15,199 nt of DNA from Caulobacteraceae bacterium (GTDB lineage Bacteria > Pseudomonadota > Alphaproteobacteria > Caulobacterales > Caulobacteraceae). Below, one piece after another: positions 1 to 6,713 of this stretch (within the stretch, counting starts at the first letter, position 1; each line of letters begins with the position of its first letter). Under the pieces are notes generated by a model. The model worked only from the letters and a program-made list of their open reading frames with translations. It was not told the origin of the DNA and searched no databases. Both the position numbers and the translations under genes were made by a program. Where the stretch lies: contig PLFA01000162.1 of assembly GCA_003136615.1 (NCBI GenBank), positions 2,666-17,864 of the forward strand. The letters run 5' to 3'.

Positions 1-854
1 TCCTTCATGTCGTAGGGCTTGTTGGGGTTGGCCGGAACGAGGGTGTCCAGGGAGTTTTCCATCCGCTCCGGCTCATCGAAGCTCTCCCGGGGCTCTGGCC
101 TGTCGCGGTTGGAGAGCGGCAGGAAATCAACTAGGCGCCGCACCTGGGTCAGGGCCTCCAGATCATTGTCGAAGGCCCCGTCGGAGACGCCGGACTTCAA
201 GGCATGGACGCGGTAGCCGCCCAGATCCTCATGGCTGACGTCTTCGTTGATGACGGTTTTCACCACGTCCGGCCCGGTCACATACATATAGGCCGTATCC
301 TTCACCATGAAGATGAAGTCGGTCATGGCCGGGGAATAGACATCGCCCCCGGCGCAGGGGCCCATGATGACGCTGATCTGGGGCACGACGCCCGAGGCCA
401 GGACATTCTGCAGAAAGATGTCGGCATAGCCGGCCAGGGAATCCACGCCCTCCTGGATCCGCGCGCCGCCCGCGTCGAAGAGGCCGATGACCGGCGCGCC
501 GTTGCGCATGGCCATTTCCTGGACCTTCACGATCTTCTCGGCGTGGGCCTTGGAGAGCGAGCCGCCAAAGACGGTGAAATCCTTGGAGAAGACATAGACG
601 AGGCGTCCGTTTATCGCGCCCTGGCCCGTGACGACGCCGTCGCCGGGGATGCGCTGAGATTCCATGCCGAAATCGTGGCTGCGATGCTCGACGAACATGT
701 CGAACTCCTCGAAGGAGTCCTCATCCAGCAGGAGGGCGAGGCGCTCGCGGGCAGTGAGCTTGCCTTTGGCATGCTGGGAGGCGATGCGCCGCTCCCCGCC
801 ACCCGCCCGGGCGCGCTCGCGGCGGCGTTCCAGCTCTTCGAGGATCTCGTTCAT
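1..854 (-). CDS. pccB: Propionyl-CoA carboxylase beta subunit (carboxyltransferase), 5' part
   Basis: The 284 codons seen here encode the N-terminal half of an acyl-CoA carboxylase carboxyltransferase subunit; the family is usually about 510 residues, so the gene runs off the left edge. The enzyme moves carboxyl from biotin on the alpha subunit to propionyl-CoA, giving methylmalonyl-CoA in the cytoplasm. Visible motifs: GKLTARERL at about 31-39, FDMFVEHR at 51-58, DAGGARIQEG at 127-136 and GPCAGGDVYSPAMTDF at 165-180, the last two being acyl-CoA/biotin site signatures. The ATG at 854 is preceded by an AAGGGCAGG ribosome site, and the product starts MNEILEELERRR like alphaproteobacterial PccB. 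The leader upstream contains a hairpin repeat. PccB is favoured over methylcrotonyl- or acetyl-CoA carboxylase by overall similarity as I recall it; the exact substrate is inferred. Confidence 0.93.
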   Translation of the reverse strand, partial: MNEILEELERRRERARAGGGERRIASQHAKGKLTARERLALLLDEDSFEEFDMFVEHRSHDFGMESQRIPGDGVVTGQGAINGRLVYVFSKDFTVFGGSLSKAHAEKIVKVQEMAMRNGAPVIGLFDAGGARIQEGVDSLAGYADIFLQNVLASGVVPQISVIMGPCAGGDVYSPAMTDFIFMVKDTAYMYVTGPDVVKTVINEDVSHEDLGGYRVHALKSGVSDGAFDNDLEALTQVRRLVDFLPLSNRDRPEPRESFDEPERMENSLDTLVPANPNKPYDMK

Positions 855-1168
855 GGCCTGCCCTTGCGGATGGCTGCGTTTGCTGAGGGCCGTAAAGGTG
901 GAGCGCGGCGCGCACAAGGCGGTTGGGGTTTTGGATAAGCGCGATAGCCTGAGGACCCTCCCATCTGTTGTTAAGGAAGAATTTCACCCCGAAGAGCACG
1001 AAGACCACGAAGATACACAAAGAATTAGAAATGAGCCGCATCGCGCCTCGATATCCGAACCGAGCATTTTCAGTCGTGAGGCGCCTTTGTGAACCTTCGT
1101 GGTCTTGGTGAGCTTTGTGGTGGAGTCCTTCGTCGCGGGTATCAGCCCAATCGTCGGGGGCGTCGCAC
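855..1168. other. Intergenic region between ATP12 gene and pccB
   Basis: No convincing gene lies in these 314 bases. Open frames crossing it come from neighbouring genes and the inverted repeat. The minus-strand side near 855-984 is the pccB leader and carries its ribosome binding site; I see no clear promoter there. The middle is filled by the inverted repeat described separately. The ATP12 gene ends at 1169, so its transcript may run through this region into pccB. Confidence 0.7.
985..1122. repeat. Long imperfect inverted repeat (hairpin element)
   Basis: The left arm at 985-1022 and the right arm at 1085-1122 are each 38 nt. They match as reverse complements at about 31 of 38 positions by eye, with the core AAGACCACGAAG identical. 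Inside lies a further perfect 7-bp pair, GCGCCTC at 1043-1049 with GAGGCGC at 1078-1084, so the whole 138 nt can fold into one extended hairpin. The CACGAAG-rich arms recall dispersed, non-coding palindromic repeats I have seen between genes in many proteobacteria; that link is from memory. There is no transposase and no target duplication that I can see. No second copy occurs in this window. Confidence 0.75.
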
Positions 1169-1888
1169 TTATGCCAAGGCCCTGAACCAGTGTTCGAGAG
1201 CCGCCGCGTCATTCGCCAGAGCCCGGGCGCGTTTGGCGCTTTCCGGGTCAACGCCCCAGAGTTCTTCCTGGAAGGTTTCGTCGAGGCGGGCGGCGGCTGT
1301 CGCTGCCTTCGCATCCACATGGCCATGAGCGAGGGCGAGGGTGAGCACGGCTGAACCGAAGAGAGGCGCGCCGAAGGCGAGGCCGGTGAGGGTGAAGTCA
1401 TCCGCCTGGCCGAGGATAGCCTCAAGGCGCTCCAGAGTCTCGGGCGGCTGGCCCTGGTGGATGACGCCGGTGGCGCGGACGAAGGCCAGACGGTGGGCAG
1501 CAAGCGCCCAGTCCAGGAGGCCGCCCCAGACGTCAGTCTGGCGCGCCACGAGGCTTTCCGGGTGCGTGGCGAAATAGCAGACAAGGTCGCTGGCGGCGTA
1601 ACCGAGGACGGTCTCGACCGCCCGGACCCGGCCAGCGGGGCCGGCCTCGATGGCCATGTAGGCAAAACGCGTGGCGGTCATGGTCGCCCAATCTAGCGCG
1701 TCGCCCTGCGCCGCCCATTCCGCCACCACGAGGTCGGCTAGAGCACGTTTTGGAACCACCAGAGCGTGGCCGCCGGAAGTCTTAGCCTGGCGTCCATCAA
1801 GCTGGATCGCGTAGCCGTCCGGGGTCGGGAGGGCCTGTGCCTCCTTATAGAAACGGCGGGGCTTTGGCGGGGGCGAGAGGGAGCTCAT
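1169..1888 (-). CDS. ATP12 family F1-ATPase assembly chaperone
   Basis: This 239-residue protein matches the ATP12 family, which in mitochondria binds the F1 alpha subunit during assembly of ATP synthase; alphaproteobacteria carry homologues. Typical features are RRFYKEA at 11-17, the LDGRQAKT segment at 30-37, DLVCYFA at 101-107 and RLDETFQEELWGVDPE at 201-216, with the acidic and aromatic pattern of the C-terminal helical domain. Length fits the family. It starts at the ATG at 1888 with only a weak ribosome site. It is divergent from the DUF1800 gene, sharing about 110 bases of upstream DNA, and lies upstream of pccB in the same direction. Its role in F1 assembly in bacteria is inferred from the mitochondrial protein. 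Confidence 0.9.
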   Translation of the reverse strand: MSSLSPPPKPRRFYKEAQALPTPDGYAIQLDGRQAKTSGGHALVVPKRALADLVVAEWAAQGDALDWATMTATRFAYMAIEAGPAGRVRAVETVLGYAASDLVCYFATHPESLVARQTDVWGGLLDWALAAHRLAFVRATGVIHQGQPPETLERLEAILGQADDFTLTGLAFGAPLFGSAVLTLALAHGHVDAKAATAAARLDETFQEELWGVDPESAKRARALANDAAALEHWFRALA

Positions 1889-1997
1889 TGTGTTCTCGTA
1901 ACACAGACCCGCGACGGAAAGGGCGAAGGCCCGCGTTGGACTTATCTCGCTGGCGCGCCCAGAATTGCTCCGGGCGGATAAGCGAAGGACCTCGCAA

Positions 1998-3398
1998 GTG
2001 GCCTATGACAAGGATCTGCTGGGCTCTATAGCCGCCACGCGACTGGGCCTGGGCGCCCGGGGCGACGAGATCGCGCAGGCCAGCGCCGACCCGGAAGGCT
2101 GGCTTCTGACCCAGGTTAACCCCGGCGGGGCGGACCTTTTCCGGACGGACATGCCTTCCGTGCCCGAGAGGCTCGCGGAGTACCGGCAAATCGGGCTCGC
2201 GCGGCGGCAAGCCCAAATGGGCGCCGCGACCGAGACCCAGGCGCCCGCGCCAGATGTCGTGCAAGAGGTCCGGCGATTGATCCGCGAAAACGCCGGCCAG
2301 GACATATTGAGCCGCCTGCAACTCGCCGCCGCCACTAACGCCCCCTTTCGCGAGCGTTGGGCGCTGTTCTGGGCCAATCATTTCACCGTTTCGGGCGTCA
2401 AGGGGATCACCGCCAATCTGATCGGACCCTTCGAGCAGGAGGCGATACGTCCGCACGTCTTCGGGCGTTTCGAGGACCTGCTCGTCGCCTCATCAAGCCA
2501 TCCGGCCATGCTGCTCTATCTGGACCAGGCCCAATCCATCGGTCCAGGCAGCCCCGCGGCCACGAGGGCCGGCCGGAATGGGCGCCGTGTGGGCCTGAAT
2601 GAGAACCTGGCGCGGGAGATCCTGGAGCTACACACCGTCGGCGTGGAGGCGGGCTACAGCCAGGCCGACGTCACTGAGTTTGCCCGGGCCATGACCGGAT
2701 GGAGCATCGGAACGGAGCGGGAGGGCGCCGATCAGGAGGGCCGGTTCGTCTTTCGCGATAACGCCCACGAGCCCGGCGCGCGCGTGATCATGGGACGGCG
2801 GTACGCGGATGGCGGTTACGACCAGGCGCGCGCGGTCATGCACGATCTCGCGGCGAGCCCGCACACCGCCCACCACCTGGCCCTCAAGATCGCCCGGCAT
2901 TTCGTGGCGGATGATCCGCCGCCGAGCCTGACCGCCCGCCTGGCCGGCGCCTATATGGACTCGCAGGGGAATCTGGCCGTGCTGGCGCGCAGCCTGATCA
3001 CCGCGCCGGAGACCTGGGCGCCGCTGCCTGCGAAGTTCAAGACACCCTATGAGTTCATGGTCTCGTCCTGGCGGGCCGCCGGGACCTCGCCTGGGGAGAT
3101 CGCCAGGGTCGCGCCGGTCATGGCGAGCATGGGGATGAGGACCTTCGCCGCGCCCTCGCCCAAGGGCTGGCCCGACGATACGGCCTCCTGGGCCGCGCCC
3201 GACGGGATCATCAAGCGCATGGCCTGGAGCGAAACCTTTTCCACCCAGGCGGTCGGCGAACGCGACCCCTTGACCCTGGCGCAAAATGCGCTGGGCGCGC
3301 GTCTGACCCCCCTCGCCGCCAAGACCATCTCGCGCGCCGAGACCCGCGCCGAGGGCCTCTCCATCCTGCTGATGAGTCCGGAGTTTCAACGCCGATGA
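1998..3398 (+). CDS. DUF1800 family protein
   Basis: A 466-residue protein of the DUF1800 family, whose biochemical role is unknown to me. Recognisable blocks are ERWALFWANHFTVS at about 119-132, AMLLYLDQAQS at 170-180 and LNENLAREILELHTVG at 200-215, followed by the ADVTEFARAMTGW segment. I chose the GTG at 1998 because it gives MAYDKDLLG and sits after a GAAGGA ribosome site at 1984-1989; a TTG at 1965 would add 11 residues. No signal peptide or membrane segment is visible at either start. Its stop overlaps the start of the DUF1501 gene by four bases (ATGA), so the two are translated together. DUF1800 genes are regularly found next to DUF1501 genes, which suggests that the products cooperate. 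Confidence 0.9.
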   Translation: MAYDKDLLGSIAATRLGLGARGDEIAQASADPEGWLLTQVNPGGADLFRTDMPSVPERLAEYRQIGLARRQAQMGAATETQAPAPDVVQEVRRLIRENAGQDILSRLQLAAATNAPFRERWALFWANHFTVSGVKGITANLIGPFEQEAIRPHVFGRFEDLLVASSSHPAMLLYLDQAQSIGPGSPAATRAGRNGRRVGLNENLAREILELHTVGVEAGYSQADVTEFARAMTGWSIGTEREGADQEGRFVFRDNAHEPGARVIMGRRYADGGYDQARAVMHDLAASPHTAHHLALKIARHFVADDPPPSLTARLAGAYMDSQGNLAVLARSLITAPETWAPLPAKFKTPYEFMVSSWRAAGTSPGEIARVAPVMASMGMRTFAAPSPKGWPDDTASWAAPDGIIKRMAWSETFSTQAVGERDPLTLAQNALGARLTPLAAKTISRAETRAEGLSILLMSPEFQRR

Positions 3399-4696
3399 CC
3401 AACATCCCCCTTGGTTTTGGGACCCCTTCTCGCAGGCAGGTTTTCGCCCGAAGCCTGGCGCTGGGAATCACTTTGGAATTCGCGGGGACTCAGGTCTTCG
3501 CCGATCCCCTGGCGGCGAAGCGCAAGCTGGTGGTGATCATCTGCCGGGGCGGTCAGGATGGCCTTTCGGTTTCGCCACCGGTGGGCGACAGCGCCTATGC
3601 CGCCCTGCGCGGGCCCATCGCCATTCCGGGTTGTGGCGAGACGGGCGGGGCCCTCAAACTTGACGAGACCTTTGGCCTGCACCCGGCTCTTGCGGCCACC
3701 CATGCCCTGGCCTTGAAGGGCGAAGCGCGCATCGCTCCGGCCATCGCGACACCGGACCGGGAACGCTCTCACTTCGAGGCCCAGGATGTGCTGGAGAATG
3801 GCGGGACGGTCGCTTATGGCGCGGCCTCCGGCTGGCTGAACCGCGCCCTGACCGCCATGAATACAAGGTCCGGTGGGCCAAACTCGGGCGTGAAGGCCAT
3901 TTCCGTGGCCGCCACGGCGCCGCTGATCCTTCGCGGGCCCGTGGAGACTGCATCCTGGTCGCCGGGCGGCGGGGCTGAGCCGGACCACCGACTGCCGGGC
4001 ATCCTTCAGGATCTCTATGCGAATGACCCGGTTCTCGGGCCCGCTCTCGCCACCGGCCTCGCCACACAGGGCATGGCTAAGGAGGCCAGCGCGATGGTGC
4101 AGAGCGAGATGGCCGCCGCGCCCTCCGAGCCAGATGTGATGAACGGCGCATCCCCGGCCCCGCAGGCCCCAAGGCAGGGCGCGGCCGACGCCCGAAAGCT
4201 GGGTCTCACCCTCGCCGCTTTCATGACCGCGCCGGATGGGAAGCAGGTCGCCGCCGTCTCCGTGGAGAATTTCGACACCCACGCCAATCAGGGTTCGTCC
4301 CAGGGCCAACTGGCAACGCGGCTCGCCTATCTCGACGCCTTCATCGATGGCCTGCATACCGGGCTCGGCCCCGCCTGGGCCGACACGGTGGTGGTGACGG
4401 CGACGGAGTTTGGCCGCACCGCCCGGGTGAACGGGACGCGGGGCACCGACCACGGCACGGCCTCCACGGCGCTGGTCCTGGGCGGGGGCTTAAGCCGGGG
4501 GGGGATCATCGGGGACTGGCCGACCCTTGCACCCGCCAGCCTTTTTGAGAACCGGGACACCGCCCCGACCCTGGACATGAGGGGGCTTTTCAAGGGCGTC
4601 CTGCGCGATCACCTGGGCGTCGACCGCGCGGCCCTGGACTCGCTGGTCTTCCCAGAAAGCAGCAGGATTGCGCCGCTTTCGCGGATCACCGCCTGA
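3395..4696 (+). CDS. DUF1501 family protein with Tat-like signal
   Basis: A 433-residue DUF1501 protein, a family with a fold resembling the alkaline phosphatase/sulfatase superfamily but without an established substrate. The N-terminus has a twin-arginine motif SRRQVFA at 12-18, a hydrophobic stretch and a possible cleavage site after VFA at 34-36; a glutamate at 28 inside the hydrophobic part is unusual. Conserved blocks are RGGQDGLSV at 51-59, ENFDTH at 291-296, TEFGRT at 337-342 and GTDHG at 350-354; D294, H296, D352 and H353 are candidate metal ligands. The start ATG overlaps the DUF1800 stop and lacks a strong ribosome site of its own, consistent with coupled translation. Likely exported, folded, to the periplasm. 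The gene ends 16 bases from the convergent DUF3309 gene. Confidence 0.92.
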   Translation: MTNIPLGFGTPSRRQVFARSLALGITLEFAGTQVFADPLAAKRKLVVIICRGGQDGLSVSPPVGDSAYAALRGPIAIPGCGETGGALKLDETFGLHPALAATHALALKGEARIAPAIATPDRERSHFEAQDVLENGGTVAYGAASGWLNRALTAMNTRSGGPNSGVKAISVAATAPLILRGPVETASWSPGGGAEPDHRLPGILQDLYANDPVLGPALATGLATQGMAKEASAMVQSEMAAAPSEPDVMNGASPAPQAPRQGAADARKLGLTLAAFMTAPDGKQVAAVSVENFDTHANQGSSQGQLATRLAYLDAFIDGLHTGLGPAWADTVVVTATEFGRTARVNGTRGTDHGTASTALVLGGGLSRGGIIGDWPTLAPASLFENRDTAPTLDMRGLFKGVLRDHLGVDRAALDSLVFPESSRIAPLSRITA

Positions 4697-4712
4697 ACGC
4701 GAAACAGATGAT

Positions 4713-4868
4713 TTATATGCGGCCCAATAGGACGAGAATAATCAGAATGACGACAATAAGACCCAGACCACCGCTCGGAAAATATCCCCAGCCACGACTA
4801 TAGCCCCAGCGCGGCAGAGCCCCGATCAGGGCCAGAATAAGAAGAATAATCAGAATTGTGCCGAGCAT
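4713..4868 (-). CDS. DUF3309 family small membrane protein
   Basis: This 51-residue gene encodes two hydrophobic segments, roughly residues 3-18 and 35-49, separated by a short loop with ALPRWGYSRGWGYFPSGG spread over 17-34. That layout and the ending LVLLGRI are characteristic of the DUF3309 family of tiny membrane proteins, common in alpha- and betaproteobacteria; the function is not known. The ATG at 4868 is preceded by a good AAGGAG ribosome site six bases away. A possible EcfG-type promoter lies about 60 bases upstream. The gene converges on the DUF1501 gene. Composition is less GC-rich than its neighbours, mostly because of Ile and Leu codons. Confidence 0.88.
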   Translation of the reverse strand: MLGTILIILLILALIGALPRWGYSRGWGYFPSGGLGLIVVILIILVLLGRI

Positions 4869-4928
4869 GGGCGTCTCCTTCGCATCGCGACTCCGAAACG
4901 CACTGATTCCGGACAGTTAGACTTATGA

Positions 4929-4953
4929 AATGGCGCATCACGGCCACGGTTCC
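4929..4953 (-). promoter_or_regulatory. Possible EcfG-type (general stress response) promoter
   Basis: On the minus strand GGAAC (4953-4949) is followed after 16 bases by CATT (4932-4929). The EcfG consensus of alphaproteobacteria is GGAAC, 16-17 bases, CGTT, so there is one mismatch in the -10 part. It would give a leader of about 54 bases for the DUF3309 gene. Short motifs like this arise by chance, so this is a moderate call. Confidence 0.35.
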
Positions 4954-5009
4954 CGACGGAAGCGGAAAACCTTGAACAGAAGGGGGCGGCTGCGCGAAAC
5001 GCCGCGGGC

Positions 5010-5963
5010 CTAAGACGCCTCGGAGAGCTCAAAGCCAAAGCGCGCGAAGCCGGCGCGCATCTCGGGGCTCAGGGGGGCTTCCACCTCGATCATGCCACCG
5101 GAGGGATGGGGCGTTCGCAGGCGCCGGGCGTGGAGTTGGAGCTTAAGCTCGCCTGACGCCGCGATAGACTGGGGCGTATTGTATTTCGGATCGCCCAGGA
5201 TCGGATGGCCGATGGCCAGGAGATGGGCGCGGAGTTGATGGGTGCGGCCCGTGAGAGGGCGCAGGGCGAGCCAGGCGGCGCGGGGGCCGGCTCGGGAGAC
5301 CACCTCGAACTCCGTCACCGCGGTCTTGGCGGCGGGATCCTTGGGGTCGGTGGGAACCATGCGCTCGCGGTCGTCGACGCCGATCTTGGCCAGGGGCAGC
5401 TCGATCACGCCCTGGGCGGGCTGGGTATTGCCCTCCACCAGGGCCCAATAGATCTTTTCCGCCCGGCGGCGCGCGAAGCCGCCCGCCAGGAACGCCGCCG
5501 CATCCGCCGTCTTGGCGAGGAGAAGCACGCCGGAGGTGTCCCGATCCAGGCGGTGGGTCAGGCGGGGCCGCGAGGCCCCCTCCCCCCAGGCGCTGAGGAG
5601 GCGGTCGATGTGGTTGTGGGTCTTGGTCCCGCCCTGGACGGCGAGGCCCGCGGGCTTGTTGAGGGCGAGCACCTCATCGTCTTCGTAAAGCACCAGGCCA
5701 CGGACAAAGGCCGCGTCCCGGGGGCTGATTTCGGCCTTGGGAGATTCGGGGCGCCCCTCTGGCAAGGGCGGGACGCGGATCACGGCGCCGGAGGAGAGGC
5801 GCGTATCCGCCTTCACGCGGGCGCCATCCTGGCGGAGCTGACCGCTCCGGGCGAGCTTCAGGATCTGAATCTGGGTCAGGTGCGGCCATCGGCGACGAAG
5901 CCAGCGATCCAGCCTCATCCCCTCTTCGGCCGGGGCGACGGGGAGCAGCTTGACCTCCGCCAT
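5010..5963 (-). CDS. RluA-family 23S rRNA pseudouridine synthase with S4 domain (RluC-like)
   Basis: A 317-residue protein with an N-terminal S4 RNA-binding domain (about 14-63) and an RluA-type pseudouridine synthase domain (about 85-305). The catalytic signature HRLDRDTSG is at 137-145, with D140 as the predicted catalytic aspartate. It also carries the NKPAGLAVQGG block at 102-112 and LRPLTGRTHQLRAH further on. The S4-plus-synthase layout and length fit RluC, which modifies three uridines of 23S rRNA, but RluD-like specificity cannot be excluded. Its ATG (5963-5961) shares one base with the stop of the upstream gene (TGATG), so translation is probably coupled to the neighbouring paralogue. 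Confidence 0.9.
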   Translation of the reverse strand: MAEVKLLPVAPAEEGMRLDRWLRRRWPHLTQIQILKLARSGQLRQDGARVKADTRLSSGAVIRVPPLPEGRPESPKAEISPRDAAFVRGLVLYEDDEVLALNKPAGLAVQGGTKTHNHIDRLLSAWGEGASRPRLTHRLDRDTSGVLLLAKTADAAAFLAGGFARRRAEKIYWALVEGNTQPAQGVIELPLAKIGVDDRERMVPTDPKDPAAKTAVTEFEVVSRAGPRAAWLALRPLTGRTHQLRAHLLAIGHPILGDPKYNTPQSIAASGELKLQLHARRLRTPHPSGGMIEVEAPLSPEMRAGFARFGFELSEAS

Positions 5964-6700
5964 CAGATGTCGAGGCCCAGAGTGGCGAGGAGCGCCAGAA
6001 GATCGGCCGGTATCGGCGCCTCGATTCGAGTCGGGACGCCGCCCTGGGGATGGGGAAAGGCCAGGGCCTGGGCGTGGAGCATGAGGCGCGGCACGGGATG
6101 GCCGCCGACAACCATGGCCCCACCATAGCGCGCATCCCCGGCGATGGGCCGGCCGATATGGGCCAGGTGGACCCGCAATTGGTGCATCCGCCCGGTGGCG
6201 GGATGGAGCTCCACGAGGGCGGCCAAGTCATTGGCGGTCAGGGTGCGATAGCGCGTGATCGCCGCCTTGGCCTCCGGATGGCCGCCGTCGCAGACGCGGA
6301 CGCGCGAGTCGCGGCCAATATCTTCTCGCAGCAAGGCGGCCTCGATCAGTCCCTCGCGCGGGTCAGGGGCGCCGGGCCCCACAAGGGCGAGATAGGTCTT
6401 GCGCACGCGCCTCGCCATCATGGCCTTGCCCATATAGGCGGCGGCGGGCTGGCTGCGGGCGGCCAGGAGCACGCCCGAGGTGTCCCGATCAAGCCGGTGG
6501 ACGAGCCGGGGCCGCGAGCCGCTGGGCTTGGCGAAGGCCCCCAGCAGTTCATCCAGGGTATTTACATCGATCCGGCCGCCCTGACTGGAGAGACCGGCCG
6601 GCTTGTTTACCGCCAGAAGCTCATCATCCTGGTGGATGACGAGGCCGCGCACGAAGGCGATCTCCGCCGCGCTGAGAGCCAGGGGTTTTGTGCGGGTCAT
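5963..6700 (-). CDS. RluA-family pseudouridine synthase without S4 domain
   Basis: A 245-residue single-domain RluA-family synthase. The catalytic motif HRLDRDTSG is at 68-76, with D71 predicted catalytic; NKPAGLSSQGG is at 32-42 and LHPATGRMHQLRVH lies toward the C-terminus. I chose the ATG at 6700, giving MTRTKPLALS, because it sits 13 bases after the rarA stop; longer readings would overlap rarA heavily and lack similarity. It has no S4 domain, unlike the gene directly downstream, with which it shares long stretches such as FVRGLV. The two look like an old tandem duplication. Target uridine is not predictable; rRNA or tRNA are both possible. Confidence 0.88.
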   Translation of the reverse strand: MTRTKPLALSAAEIAFVRGLVIHQDDELLAVNKPAGLSSQGGRIDVNTLDELLGAFAKPSGSRPRLVHRLDRDTSGVLLAARSQPAAAYMGKAMMARRVRKTYLALVGPGAPDPREGLIEAALLREDIGRDSRVRVCDGGHPEAKAAITRYRTLTANDLAALVELHPATGRMHQLRVHLAHIGRPIAGDARYGGAMVVGGHPVPRLMLHAQALAFPHPQGGVPTRIEAPIPADLLALLATLGLDI

Positions 6701-6713
6701 CAGGTGGTGGCCA

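Noticed and set aside
985..1122. Repeated CACGAAG units as a CRISPR array
   Set aside because: Units are degenerate, unevenly spaced, arranged as one inverted pair without distinct spacers, and no cas gene is nearby.
721..1665. Long minus-strand reading frame of 314 codons spanning the ATP12 gene, the gap and the start of pccB
   Set aside because: It overlaps two well-supported genes in another frame, and its middle is the translated inverted repeat (LCIFVVFVLFG type), a common artefact.
1936..1965. TTGGAC-N18-CAGAAT as a promoter for the DUF1800 gene
   Set aside because: Only three of six and four of six matches with a long spacer; not better than chance in this region.
3386..4453. Antisense reading frame of 355 codons opposite the DUF1501 gene
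   Set aside because: Composition is Gly, Arg and His rich without family motifs; such open antisense frames are expected from third-position GC bias of the real gene.
5205..6128. Plus-strand reading frame of 307 codons opposite the two pseudouridine synthase genes
   Set aside because: It crosses the boundary of two convincing genes on the other strand and shows no recognisable domain.
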